Below are positions 42,600 to 54,141 of a DNA stretch of 64,000 bases, in pieces. The first letter of the stretch is position 1, and each line of letters opens with the position of its first letter. The translations under genes and the position numbers were made by a program. The DNA lies in contig JAWRVZ010000050.1 of NCBI GenBank assembly GCA_037043235.1, positions 1,249,501-1,313,500 on the forward strand. Direction: 5' to 3'. The stretch comes from Rhodeus uyekii. Lineage: Eukaryota; Chordata; Actinopteri; Cypriniformes; Acheilognathidae. The notes beneath the pieces were generated by a model. The model was not told where the DNA came from. It was given only the letters and a program-made list of their open reading frames with translations, and made no database searches.

Positions 42600-43670
42600 C
42601 AGCGTATGGCTAGCTTGGTTCAGAGATAAAATATGAAATATTCTCTTTGGAGAAATTAATGGAAGAAATACTTCTGTGTATAAATACAAATATAAATTTA
42701 ATATAATAATATAAGTTATAATAAATATAATATAAATTGTAAATACTTTACAACGCGGCTGAAAACGTGGACAAGCAAAGTTTCACTCTGTCAAGCATTT
42801 CATATTGAACCTTTTAAGGATCATTTTATGGATTTATTTTGTATTAATTATTATTGTATATAAATTGTATTGTATATGAATTTATTATTTAATTCTGATT
42901 CATTTTATGAATTAAACAGCTCATAAACATACTTTATGAATATAGAAATAAAATAACCTGTTCAACAGGAAAAAAAGAGAACCATTTTAGAATAAGGCGT
43001 TCTTTAAAACTGACTTCTATATAGAATACTTTTTTCATATGTCTACATTCCAGTTTATTGGCATAGAAAGGAGTTTTCATCTGTAAGCAAACTTCTCTGC
43101 CAGTATAGATGTGAACTGTTGAAGGTTTAGCTGTCCCGAGTCAGAGGCCTGTGTGAAGTCAGGAGGGTAAGATGTGCTCCGCTCAAACACACACTGACAT
43201 CTCACCTCGCAAGATTCAGCAGGGGCTTTTAAGATCCTCCCCAAGCCGTCACACTTCTCTTCCTTCACTTAATGGAGTGCTTTTCTTCAAAGCATTTGTC
43301 TCTGTCCATGTCGCTATCTCTATTTCATCGCCGGCCTTCTGATCTCTCTCTCTTAAGCCGAAACGTCACACACTGTATTTCATCGCGACGTGCTTATAAT
43401 CTTGTGTCTCTGTCTCTTAAAGTCATGCCTCGATTTTAAGAGGTTGAACATGCAGTTTTTCTTTCATTCCCGCTTGAACCATCTGCCATTTGTGCGTCAG
43501 TATATGTCTGTATTTTTTCTTTACATTTCATGGGCTGTTTGCATAAAATTCACAAATAATTGTACAAGCTTTATTGATGTCCTCAGATATGTGGAAATCA
43601 AAAGTCAATATTTATTTTCTTGATACTCATTACTGGTCATTTTAGGCATCATAAACTTTATGTGAAAGGG
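42600..43670. other. Intergenic, no gene seen
   Basis: AT-rich up to 43060, then ordinary sequence. A 63-codon minus-strand frame at 43077-43268 has no domain or splice support. Confidence 0.45.
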
Positions 43671-43729
43671 GCATTTAACTTCTTAATTAGAAACATAACT
43701 TCTGCAAACAATAAAAAGAGGAAACTAAC

Positions 43730-44045
43730 AGGGAACGTTCTCAGAACATTCTGACAAGGTTCTCTTAAAGTTATGATCAAACCATCTCCCAGTAACCTTT
43801 GTTCAATTATCTGTTCTTTAATAAAAACGTAATTTATACATTGATAACATTCAGAAAATATGTATAATAACGCTTGCAAAATTATTAAATAGAATGTCCC
43901 CATAAACCCAGAAAATACATTTTTAAAACATTTAAAAGACCTGGATGTTTCAGAAACAATGTTTTCCCAACCTGGAACGTTAGCAAAACGTCCCCACAAG
44001 GACAAAGATTTCAGATATTGCCATCTTTGTGGGGACATACACGCT
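43730..44045. repeat. GTTCTCAGAACATT-type interspersed repeat, copy 1
   Basis: Contains GGGAACGTTCTCAGAACATT, then CCAACCTGGAACGTTAGCAA and AACGTCCCCACAAGGACAAA. Related AACGTTCGGAGAACATTCGA and AAACGTTCCCAAAACATTTT motifs occur at 47090-47490, so both probably derive from one family. Confidence 0.45.
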
Positions 44046-44071
44046 CTCTCTCTCTCTCTGTCATACACACA

Positions 44072-44185
44072 CAAACTTACATTTTATCCAAAGCGACTAT
44101 AGCGATTATTGCTATTAATAAACACATTGAATCAGATCTTGCTTTCCCTGGGATCGAACCCATAACCTTCGTGTTGTAAACACAT
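44072..44185 (-). mobile_element. tRNA-derived SINE, copy 5
   Basis: On the minus strand: AAGGTTATGGGTTCGATCCC, then AGGGAAAGCAAGATCTGATT, CAATGTGTTTATTAATAGC and GTCGCTTTGGATAAAATG. The head is truncated or diverged. Confidence 0.72.
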
Positions 44186-44204
44186 GGTAACTCACTCACT
44201 CACT

Positions 44205-44344
44205 CAAATACACTATTTCTGTCTCTCTCAGACACACACACAAACTGTCTGTCTCTCTCTAACACACACTGTACCCTGTCTGTCTCTCTCTCTGTCTCAC
44301 ACACACACACACACACACTGTACCCTGTCTGTCTCTCTCTCTGT

Positions 44345-44375
<31 letters not shown>

Positions 44376-44413
44376 GCGCACACACAAACACACACTGTCT
44401 GTCTGTCTCTCTC

Positions 44414-44466
<53 letters not shown>
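44205..44466. repeat. Interleaved (CA)n and (CT)n microsatellites
   Basis: Alternating CACACA and CTCTCTGTCTGTCT blocks. The phrase CACACTGTACCCTGTCTGTC occurs twice (near 44264 and 44316), showing block duplication. Open frames are compositional. Confidence 0.95.
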
Positions 44467-44469
44467 AAT

Positions 44470-46000
44470 CGATTGTGGTTGTGTCCGCCCAGATCATCCA
44501 GGTGTAATGTCGTGACCCCGGGTCCACCTGGTCAGGTAAGCGGGAGGGATAGCTTTGCATCCCCGCACAAACAGTACCTGAGTCCGCGGGCTGCTTTTGC
44601 TGCTTCGCACATAAGCGATCTGAAAACGCACTGCTATTTTTGTTGATGTTAATTTGCTCCGTGTTAGGGCCGAGGTTCACGGCTCGGTCAGCCTTCCCTG
44701 ATACTATACTCCCGTTTGTTGCTGTAAAGGTTCCCCTGTCTCATCGCATTAGCGTCGCGCCGCCCGTGAACTGTGAATGCACCGCGCGAGGGGACATGCG
44801 GCTCTGCGGATCAGGGTCCTAGATTCAGCTCGATTAATGACACAGCACACACTCTTACACATACAATTCAAATATAAAGACAAATGCAAATGCATGCAAA
44901 ACAAAAAAACTACACTCGTTCATTTGAGCAATATTTCTATTATAGAAAAATACAAAATCAAGTCTAAAATAAAACACGAGCTATTATTACAACAAATATT
45001 CCTCTTATAAATTACACCCAAAAACACATTAAAAGAAAGTGCACATTGAAATTACATATTTGTAGATTTGTTGAGCAGATTTTATGAAGAAGGAGCAACA
45101 TTAGGCTGGATCTTTACCTTCCTCGCGACTGTCCTGGGATTGAGTGAGGAGCGACTGACCCTTTCTGGAAACTCAAGCCTCTCTGTCAGTCCAGACAATC
45201 TCCTTTTCTCCCACATCTGAGATTGCATGAATTATTAATAGCTATGCGGACAAAGGAATTAGAAAATATTTCAATGCAATCCTAATTTAGTCTGAAATAA
45301 CAAAAACTCTCCACAAAATCGCATTACGTGCGTTCAGGAAATTGACCTGATTTTGATTTCACGCAACTTAATTTTCACAGTTTTATAACGAATTGCTTAT
45401 GAAAAGCACATAACAACTTGTGTGGCCTATTCACACTTTTTAAGTAAAATAAGTTCAAACTTAACAGTTGAAATCAAGTAATTAAATCAGTTAGCGTGTC
45501 TTAATACGTTTAAATGAGAACTTAAGTTTCTATGAGTTTGGGGGATATAAAATAAATAAATAAATAATTTAATTAATTAATCAAATAAAATAAATTAGCC
45601 AATGCGATGAACTGATGCACAATATAATCATGTCACCGTCTATTAAGAAGAAGGGTTTTATTTCCACCAACTATTTTCTGGCATACTGTATTTTCAATTA
45701 TATTTGGGCTTGGGAACTCCGTTTGCGCATTGTATTTTAAACATCGTGATCCCGCTTTTAAGGAGGTCGCTATTACTGCGTTTGGTTGACTATTTGAACA
45801 ATTTTCCCTTACTAAATAAATGACAATCAAGACGCGTAAACCCACAACTGTTTTTGGTAGCACAAGATTTAAAAGCAATCATCATCGCTCGTTATTCTCT
45901 AATTGCCATGAAGACTTACAAATCCTTATACCACTGTTTTAGAATGAGAACATTAAGCATCTTATAACCAACTCGAGCCAAAGACCCTGGAAATAACGCA
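44470..46000. other. Unassigned stretch with CpG-rich patch at 44.5-44.8 kb
   Basis: The patch 44490-44825 is CpG-rich with short frames on both strands. One short exon-like piece ends CCTGGTCAG and is followed by GTAAGC at 44536, but no partner exon was found. From 44830 to 45900 the sequence is AT-rich with no recognisable gene. Confidence 0.4.
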
Positions 46001-46009
46001 GCGCAAAGT

Positions 46010-46300
46010 TTGGTAAACGGAGGAGAGGAGCGAGAGTTCCGCGCATGCCGGTGTCGGTCAGGACGCGTTAACCCAGCAGAAAGTCAACCTGCATCTAATA
46101 GCGGGTTTCTATGGCAACAGCAGCAGATGCTCGGGTTCATGTGATGCGATGTGAACTATTCACCCTGCGAGAAAATTGCAGTAATGGATAGGGCGTCTTT
46201 GTGCGCGCGTCCTCTTCGCAGGTTTGGGTTTATTGCTGCGAGTCATGCGCGTTTTCATCGGATCTCGCTCAGACGCAGTGACACCATGGTCATCTTAACC
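46010..46300 (+). promoter_or_regulatory. CpG-rich promoter-like stretch with an X-box-like site
   Basis: GC- and CpG-rich relative to surroundings, with GCGCATGCCGG, GTCAGGACGCGTTAACC and GTGCGCGCGTCC. GTTTCTATGGCAAC at 46106-46119 is one base from the palindromic RFX X-box consensus. It could be the promoter of a gene including the ORF at 46440. Confidence 0.35.
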
Positions 46301-46439
46301 GTCGGCAAACAAATCTTTGCCTAAATCTTAACTGAAATGATCGTGCAATTGCCATTTTTGCGATCAATATGATAGTTGTCTGAAGACCGTGCGCATTTAG
46401 CCTAACTCTTGTCTTAAAAACAAAAAAGACATAAAAAAA

Positions 46440-46841
46440 ATGGACTCCAGCTCCTCAACTCTATTCGGGCCGTGCCTGTTCTGTCTCTGTGTAATTAGTC
46501 CATTTTCACTGAGAGCATGTGTTGTGAAGTCACTCATAAAAGCCACCGCGCAACGGGCACTGCCAGGAGACATTGTGTGCCCTGCTCGAGCTCCTCTGCC
46601 CAGGCGCGCGCACGTGAAACCGCTGCCACTGATACATCAAAACAAAAGCAATACGAGCAGACGTCCGGGAGAAGAGCCGTCACTGGCCTCCACAGAGCCG
46701 ACGGGTTCCAGTGTAACTCCATTACTCGTCTCCTGCACCTCAGGCGCATTGGCTCTGGTTCTCGCTGTCCTGACTCCACCATTCCGCGACAAGTCTCGTG
46801 AATTTCTTACTGATGCGTCGTTTTTCTTACTCATTAACTAA
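46440..46841 (+). CDS. Hypothetical ORF, 133 codons, possible signal peptide
   Basis: The frame opens with MDSSSS followed by a Cys/Leu-rich hydrophobic stretch (LFGPCLFCLCVISPF). It continues with a basic, proline-rich middle, a hydrophobic segment SGALALVLAVLTPPF, and ends with FFLLIN. I do not recognise it. It lies just downstream of a CpG-rich stretch, and GC content alone can keep such frames open. There is no clear Kozak context (an A run precedes the ATG). It may be a first exon, a lone ORF, or noise. Confidence 0.25.
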   Translation: MDSSSSTLFGPCLFCLCVISPFSLRACVVKSLIKATAQRALPGDIVCPARAPLPRRAHVKPLPLIHQNKSNTSRRPGEEPSLASTEPTGSSVTPLLVSCTSGALALVLAVLTPPFRDKSREFLTDASFFLLIN

Positions 46842-47083
46842 ACCTGTCAAATTAAAAAAATGTTTGTTTGCAATCAGAGAAGTTGTTCAATTATTTCCAA
46901 AACTCCGCAATCAATTATAGCCATTATGATCTGGTCTTTGATTTTGCAAATCACAGGAAGGGTTCTCGGAGCTTCTCCAAAGCTCTGCAAGGTCCTTTCG
47001 AGGTTATAAAAAACCGTCCCTTGATTAAAATATTCCTTCAAAGTGACCTGGTCTTTGATCATGTTCTCAAAAACATTATTCAT

Positions 47084-47490
47084 GGGAGGTTTCAATAAAT
47101 GTGTTTTAGAACGTTCGGAGAACATTCGAAAGTAGCATTTCCATCATTTATAAAGAATGTTCTCAAAAGTTATTAAAAAAAAAATTTTTTATATATATTT
47201 TTATATATGTATATATATATATATATAGATAGATAGTGTCTTTAAAGCAGCTTCCTAGGGCCCTTAAAAATGGAAAAGAACACCGATACAAAGCTTCAAA
47301 CACACACACACACAGACAGACAGACACACACAGACACACACAGACACGATATAGTTAAAGCTATCAAGAAAACATTAACCTAAAAAAATTGTTTAAAAAA
47401 AAAAGTGGGATGTTCAGAAAACATTCAAAAATGACGTGTTCTTAATAGAAACGTTAATAAAACGTTCCCAAAACATTTTTTTTTGTTAGT
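47084..47490. repeat. GTTCTCAGAACATT-type interspersed repeat, copy 2, with AT/CA simple tracts
   Basis: AGAACGTTCGGAGAACATTC, AAGAATGTTCTCAAAAGTTA and AACGTTAATAAAACGTTCCC mark the family. The interior has (TA)n near 47210-47226 and ACACACAGACAGACAGACAC near 47300-47345. Confidence 0.45.
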
Positions 47491-49330
47491 TTGGTTTGAG
47501 GTCAAACAAAGGTCAACGAAACGGTCTATAAAAAACAAAAGCAAATGAATAGTTTCATTTCAAAATGGCATCCTCTTAAAGCATGCGGGGTCTCTGGGAT
47601 TGGAAGCATAAAGAAATAAACTCTTTCCAGGCCCTCTCAGGCCCTGCTTTTGGCTCAGTATCTTGCGAACACGTGCTCTTCCTCCAGCTGGAACACAAGC
47701 GTTCACCTCCCTTTCAGGCGAGACCTCATTATATATACATGATCAATCTTTAATCTGCTCCATAGAAACCGATTCGCCACCATGCACTCTCAGAGCCTGC
47801 ATCAAAATTTCATGCAGGTAATTGAGATAAAACCAAAATGGTTTCCGTCTCCGTTTCCCTCCGCTCGTCAAAAGCACATTTGCGGGAGAAACGTGTTAGA
47901 CAGTGCTAGACTGAGAGTTTTAGGAAGAGACCAGTCACACCTGCCATCAAACACACAGAGCAAACGTGCTTTCAGTGCTCAAATGTGATGCAAGTACTAA
48001 TAGCCGACATCTTTGCATCATTTGCAACCTCATTTATTTGGCAATAGCTCTTTTACCGAAATAAGCTGCATCTCTGGACAAATCCCAGTCAGAGTGATCC
48101 GAGCAATGATATATCAAACAAACAGATGGAGAACATGTGCATTTGTGTGTGCACTCCAATTGCATCCATTATTAAATGCATCATGATTCTTTGCATATTA
48201 ATATGTTTAATTCTTCCACTAGGGAGGAGATAGGTGCTGAAGACAACACACTTATACTACTATGCATAGTAGTACAAGATGAGCAAATAAAAGCCATGCA
48301 CTTATAATATTGCAGATTAACCGAATATAAGTGTAAGTCAAAACTGGGTAAAACATCAGGCCCATCTGTTATTTTCAAGAGAGGGCAGAACGTCGCGTAT
48401 GACCTGAACTCGCGGCCCTCGCTACTCTCCCGCGTTGTTTACAGGCCCCGAGGCGTGTGTGTTCACATCCCACAGACACACGGGCATGTCTAAGTCACTC
48501 AGAGGTCATGTGATTCTGCTTGTTTTGGGCAGCTCACCTGAGACCTGTGAGTTTTACGCAGACAAGCATTCAAATGTTTTCTAAAACTATGTATATGACC
48601 GTACTTTTAACCCATAGCAGATGATGCCTCACTGACTGACAGAAAAGAGGGATAGTTTGGAGATAGAACTAAATGAAGAGAACAGCGCCACCTAGTGCTT
48701 ACTGGATTATAGTAGAATAAAAGAACCAATTAAAAAGGTTGGTGCACCCTTTTATGAAATTCATAATTCTTTCATTCCAAAACGGAATGGGTTTCTTTTG
48801 TTGTAGATTTTTAAAGAATTTTCAAGCAGCTTTGCAATGAAAAGACTGGGAATCATTATGAAACATAAAAAGGATTTTAAGAGCAAAAAGAAACAGATGT
48901 TTTGATGATTTCATTGTTTGTTATAATTTGCATTTTTTCCCTTAGAAATGTCTACATGCCATTATGTCGTCGGCTCGTCGGATAATGTTTTCACGAAAGG
49001 CCTTTCAAAATTGGCTTTTGGACTTTTTGCTGTAAAATATTCACTAATTTTTAGTTTAAAAAGTAAGTGAACAGTAAGTGTTCATGATGAACACTTACTG
49101 GACTGAAGCAACTTGACTATCCATGTTATTATTTTCTTGGAGAAGATCATGTTAAAATGTGAACATTAAATATGATCTTTTGAGGAACGTTCATTTCTCA
49201 AACATCATTGTATTGCATTGAATCGTACGTTTTGTCCCTGATAATAAAAACTTTAGAGCTTTCACATTAAAACCAAGCATTTTACTAAGAAATATCATTG
49301 TGAGATATAGAGTGTCAACTTTATAACTTT
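47491..49330. other. Intergenic, no gene seen
   Basis: Only short open frames. A CTCF-like motif lies at 48684-48698 (see findings). No transposon ends recognised. Confidence 0.45.
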
Positions 49331-49334
49331 GTGA

Positions 49335-49525
49335 AATTGTGCATTATCCTGCTGGAAGCAGCATCAGAGGATGGTACATGGTGGTCATAAAGGGACAGAC
49401 ATGGTCAGAAACAATGCTCAGGCAGGTCGTGGCATTTAAACGATGCCCAATTGGCACTGAGGGGCCTAAAGTGTGCCACGAAAACATCCCCCACACCATT
49501 ACACCCCCACCACCAGCCTGCACTT
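49335..49525 (-). mobile_element. Fragment of the Tc1-like element family seen at 54.1 kb
   Basis: The minus strand of 49335-49525 matches the + strand of 54825-55005 closely, for example TTTAAATGCCACG, GACCATGTC and GCTTCCAGCAGGATAATG. It covers the middle of the transposase including the QDNAP-type region and is too broken to code. Confidence 0.8.
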
Positions 49526-49545
49526 ATTTATTTCCAAATAAAGTA

Positions 49546-50122
49546 CAGTAATACCTCGGTTTACGAGTTTAATTCGTTCCCAGAGCGAGCTCGTAAACCA
49601 AAATGCTCGTACACCAAAACAAGTTTCCCAATAAGAATGCCCTAAAAATCAATTAATTCGTTCCACACGACCATAAATGCCCATTTTAAATATTTTTTGG
49701 GTTTTACCCTATAAATTACAGTCAAAATTATAACCATTAAGATCTCATATAAATACTAATTAATAATTGACGATTAAACTATAAAAATACTTGACAATTT
49801 ACTACAGTAAACCTGCACTTCAGGTTTGAGCAGCCTGCTTGGAGGAGATGAGAGGTGGGAGGAGGGGGGAGCGGGCAAAGCAAGGATTCAAGTGCAAATG
49901 AGTGAATTTATTATAATAGTGTAGAAAACAAACGAAGTGATAATCCAGAGGTGTATCACACATGGGAGCCGCGGCCGCGAACAAACGCGCGCTGGAGCCG
50001 CGAATGAATACACTGGAGCCGCGAATGAACACGCGCTGGAGCTGCAAATGAAGGACTGGACAAGAGAAGAGTGGAGAGAAGTGAACTAAATAGGCAGATG
50101 AAATGAGAGCGAGGTGTGTGTG

Positions 50123-50185
<63 letters not shown>

Positions 50186-50615
50186 CAGAACTAGACAATG
50201 AATTCATGAACTGTGACAGTTACTGCTTAGAGGGACTGTACGTGTATATTTCACTATGTGAACAATAGAGATCACAATTAATTAATGTTACAACAGGAGG
50301 TAAAACTGATGTAAATCACTTATAAAAGTATCACTGTGGTGAATGATGCAGCCAAACCAAGCAACGCTGAGAGAATGAGTGAGTTAAGGGGTGATAAAGG
50401 GTTTGGAACGCCTGACTGTGTTATGAGAGGCTGTCATTAGGATATTTCCTGTAAAAATGCGCAGACCATGCTGAGCTTCCACACAAAACTGCGCGTGGGT
50501 GTGGGTAATTGTTTTCTCGTACACCGATACAATGCTCGTACACCGATTCGACCCCCCCATGCTCGTACACCGATTTTCTCGTATACCAAGTCGCTCGTAA
50601 ATCGAGGTATCACTG
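49546..50615. mobile_element. pogo/Tigger-like non-autonomous element A
   Basis: The left end CAGTAATACCTCGGTTTACGAG and the right end (reverse-complemented) CAGTGATACCTCGATTTACGAG are inverted repeats with TA on both sides (49544-49545 and 50616-50617). The CAGTNATACCTCG form resembles Tigger/pogo termini. The 1070-bp interior has ACCAAAATGCTCGTACACC-type sub-terminal repeats and a CT/CA microsatellite. No transposase frame. Confidence 0.82.
50115..50183. repeat. (CT)n(CA)n microsatellite inside element A
   Basis: TGTGTGTCTCTCTCTCTCTC followed by about 21 CA units. The Cys-Val/Arg-Glu open frame on the minus strand is an artefact. Confidence 0.95.
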
Positions 50616-50619
50616 TATA

Positions 50620-52270
50620 TATATTTCATTTGAATATTTTGAAATATTTCATTTGAATATTTATATCAGTAAGTCTCAAGAAAAAATGGCAGTGAATATG
50701 TTAATTGATTTGTAGTATACGTCGTGTAAAAAAAGTGTGTTAAATGCACTTTGGCATCGTTTTTTCTCTTGAAAGGGTTTTTGTTCAGTTTGGGCCTCTG
50801 AATAGAAGTGAAATAAATGCCTCAAGTGATTTTCCTTAAACTTCATATTTTCACAATTTAAAGCCTAATGGATAAAATTTGATGCTCAATAAAATAAAAT
50901 AAAATAAAATGAAAATTAACACTTTTTTTTTTTGTACATTTGTTCTTAAGGTTATTTTACTTTTTTGAAGTGTCATTCTAAAAATATAACCATGATTAAT
51001 AACATTATTAACAATAACAATTTATGCATTTCATACACATTATTCATTCATACACATTTTTTACTTTTATGCATTTATACTAATCCATAATCCTAATTAC
51101 TGAAAATATACTTGAACCTTTGACCCCATAATAATTCGTCACATTTTAAATGTGGGGGTTCTGGGTGTGCCTTCATTGTGAAACTAATATTTATGTTGCA
51201 ATCTTTATCACATTTCATAGATTACTTCTTTAAAATTTTGTGTTGTATTACTTTGCTAACCTATAAATGTTTAAAATCATTTTTTTTGTTGTTGTTGTAT
51301 AAACTCACCTCTCACACTTTAATTCTGTCAACAACTCCATGTCCATATCTCTATATGATTACTTTAATTGGCTTTCTGTGAACAATCATGTTTCACACGA
51401 TCTCCATCCAATATCTTTTAGATATTTTCAGATCATAGCCATTCAGTTTTATAAAGCTCATAAAGCTCAACGACAAAGTTTTAAATCACTAGAGTTGTTT
51501 CTTTAACTTTTCCACAGATTTGTTTGTATTACTATAATATTTACTAACTGTTACACTACAGAACTTGACTCATCCCAAGAATGCTTTAGTAATTGCAAGA
51601 GTGTTAATGCATGACCAGAAAGTCGGTCAGCATCTTTTCACTCCCTGATGTTACACATCACAACAAAATCTTTGAATGTTGCAATTATTCATTGAGTCGA
51701 ACATTATCTGAATTAAGCCAGGCTCAAAGTCAAATCAAAAGGAGCAGTAATCAGACTAAAATAAAGCCTTCACACACAACTATGTCCATTAAAAAGCCAT
51801 AAACAGAGCTAAAACGTCTAATAATTTGACAAATTCACTTGATCACTTTGTCTTTCATGTCACCATGGTTTGAATAAACACAAAGTTGCAATAATCAATA
51901 ATAATGGTCCTTGGCTTTACACAAAGCTCAGAATGTAATGTACATTACTTTGCTGTATTTGAAAAACGCCTTAATCCACAGAACTGTAAAGTGCATGTAA
52001 AGCATTTTGTTATTTGCTCCCTTGGAAGTAAACTTATGAATTTGGTGTTGTTGTTGCCATGCTTTACCAGATTAATGACAGAAACTTCTGTATTTCAATA
52101 TTAAAACATCACAATTACACGGAAATGGAATAAATGTAAAAGCTCTATTGAACAGGAGAATAAACTTTTCCGTTGAGTCAAGACTGATTGTTGTAGAAAA
52201 GCATTTTTACTAAGTTTATGATCAATCTTTGAAACGTGTAAGTATAATTCCAGTTACATTACACTTGAAA
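50620..52270. other. Intergenic, no gene seen
   Basis: AT-rich, with several A/T homopolymers and short frames of 63-67 codons without domains. Leads into the promoter of the aerolysin-like gene. Confidence 0.45.
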
Positions 52271-52284
52271 AGCTCATTTTCATG

Positions 52285-52396
52285 ACTCTGAGTCAGGGTC
52301 TCTGGGTGTGTTTTTCCAGCTCTATTTAAACGGCAGGCTGAGCAAACACATCTCACCTTTCTGACTTGAGAAGAACTTCATCAGACTTACAGTTGT
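52285..52396 (+). promoter_or_regulatory. Promoter and non-coding first exon of aerolysin-like gene copy 1
   Basis: TATTTAAA (52323-52330) is a TATA-type box. A non-coding exon probably begins about 25-30 bp later and ends CTTACAGTTGT before GTAAGT at 52397. The acceptor TTATTTTCAG at 52514-52523 starts the coding exon 13 bp before the ATG. The block GGGTCTCTGGGTGTG...CCAGCTCTATTTAAAC is shared with copy 2. Confidence 0.65.
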
Positions 52397-52536
52397 GTAA
52401 GTATACGTCTCATACTTTATACTTTAGAAGGAGTTTATTACAGGACTATAAAATACAATATACATGTCAGTAAATAAGGGCAAGAAATAGAGTTGATATT
52501 TATCTCTGTGATGTTATTTTCAGATCTACTTTAAAG

Positions 52537-53484
52537 ATGTCCTACCCTACAACACAGCAGATTGTTGGTGGTAAAGGAGGTGCTCCATTTTCATTGACTG
52601 GTCAGAATAACGGTGCCAGTCTAGAGAAGATCGGGGTCTGGGTGGGAGAATGGCAGGTGAAGGCGGTCAAGGTTTGGCTTTCAGATGGTAGAAGTGAAAC
52701 ATTTGGAAAGCCAGCCGGACCGTATCAAGAGTATGCGTTCAAACTTGGTGAGCGTTTCGCCTCACTGTCCCTGTGGGCCAACGGAGAGGGAAAACGTCTT
52801 GGAGCCATCAAATTCAAGACCAACCAGGGAGGAGAATTCTTTGCAAAAATGACAGATTATGAACTACCAACAGAAATCCCCATTGATGTCGCCTCTGGAT
52901 TTTGCTTGGGTGTTGAAGGAAGATCTGGGGGAGACATTGACAGCATGGGATTCATGTTTCTCAAAGAAGTTCAATCAGCGGTTCTCACTAATGTCAACTA
53001 TCCCACTGCCATGGACCTGAAACCACAGGTGATCGAGATAGAGCTCAAATCTGCCACTTACACAAACGAAACCTCCGTCAAACAACAGCAAATACTTGAG
53101 ACCTCAAAGAAAGTGACCAAAAAAGCTACATGGTCACTGAGCGGGAGCCTTAAAGAAACATATGAGGTTGAAGTGAAGGCTGGGATTCCAGGGATTCTGG
53201 AAGTTTCTTCAGTATACAGAGTCTCCATTGGACTTGAAGGCACTTACAGTCTGGAGGAGTCAGATGAGAAAACCGAAACTCTGACTACCACTGTAGAAAT
53301 CCCACCAAATAAGGTGGTGGATGTTGACATCACCATTGGCAGAGTCACTTTTGACCTGCCGTACACTGGCACAGTGATGGTCACCTGCAAGAATGGCAGT
53401 GTTTGGCAGTATGAGACCAACGGCATATTCAAAAGCATCACTTACACTGATATCAACGTGAACACCAAAGAATCTGATCTGTGA
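52537..53484 (+). CDS. aep1: Aerolysin-like protein with N-terminal jacalin-like lectin domain (Dln1/natterin-like), copy 1
   Basis: A single-exon coding region of 315 residues after a non-coding first exon. Residues ~8-145 form a jacalin-like beta-prism lectin domain (GGKGGAPFSLTG, IGVWVGEWQVKAVKVWLSDG, LGERFASLSLWANGEGKRLG, CLGVEGRSGGDIDSMGFMF). Residues ~155-312 form an aerolysin-type module rich in Thr/Ser/Val beta strands, with KKVTKKATWSLS, VEIPPNKVVDVDITIG and VTFDLPYTGTV. Zebrafish Dln1/Aep1 has this layout, binds mannose-type glycans and oligomerises into membrane pores; such proteins are expressed in fish immune and barrier tissue. No secretion signal is visible, as is usual in this family. 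The frame is intact. The gene symbol is by family resemblance; fish have several paralogues. Confidence 0.88.
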   Translation: MSYPTTQQIVGGKGGAPFSLTGQNNGASLEKIGVWVGEWQVKAVKVWLSDGRSETFGKPAGPYQEYAFKLGERFASLSLWANGEGKRLGAIKFKTNQGGEFFAKMTDYELPTEIPIDVASGFCLGVEGRSGGDIDSMGFMFLKEVQSAVLTNVNYPTAMDLKPQVIEIELKSATYTNETSVKQQQILETSKKVTKKATWSLSGSLKETYEVEVKAGIPGILEVSSVYRVSIGLEGTYSLEESDEKTETLTTTVEIPPNKVVDVDITIGRVTFDLPYTGTVMVTCKNGSVWQYETNGIFKSITYTDINVNTKESDL

Positions 53485-53805
53485 TGTGAAAACGGGTCAT
53501 TGCTGGCTGGTCTTTATCTGATTTTTACTAGCAATGTATCAACTGATTATCAACTCTGATTGTGTTTTCTTTGGACTTCTTTTTCTTTAGATATTTCCTC
53601 ACTGATTTTGAGCAGGGAAATGTGTTCGCAGCATACGCTTTCCCAGCAATATTTTTTGATTCTCTTAAAATGTATTAATTTATCATCATATTTTCTGTAA
53701 TCATCATATTTTCTGTAATCAACCTAAAATAATCTTTAGTAACAGATTATGTGATTTTTTTTCATGTTAAAAATTACATGTTTTCAAATGTTAAATCTGA
53801 CAATC

Positions 53806-53811
53806 AATAAA
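53806..53811 (+). terminator. Poly(A) signal of aerolysin-like gene copy 1
   Basis: AATAAA 322 bp after the stop, within an AT-rich 3' UTR. Confidence 0.65.
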
Positions 53812-54141
53812 AGCATCATAAAAAATTCTTGATGGCTTTCCTTTATTGAAAGTAATTGTTTCATTTCAGATCCTCGGAATGTGAATTAGTGTTCCATTTA
53901 ATTGGTAACTTGGAACATTATTCAATCAATGTTGTTCTACTAAGTTCTTGACATAAAACTATTTTTCAAATATTATCCTACCCACAAAATAACAACAAAC
54001 AAAAGTCTAGGAGGAGCAAAAACAAGGAAAAACAAATAGACAAAAAAATCTGGAATATGAAAAGAAAACCAGTGAGGAACCCCTCCTGACAAAAGCTATC
54101 CCACAGAGAGTGCTAACACAGATTAAAACCCACAGCACTTA

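Noticed and set aside
43077..43268. 63-codon minus-strand frame
   Set aside because: No splice sites, domain or neighbours that would support an exon.
44490..44541. Exon-like piece ending GGTCCACCTGGTCAG before GTAAGC, with a collagen-like Gly-Pro-Pro
   Set aside because: Only two Gly-X-Y units, no partner exon within reach.
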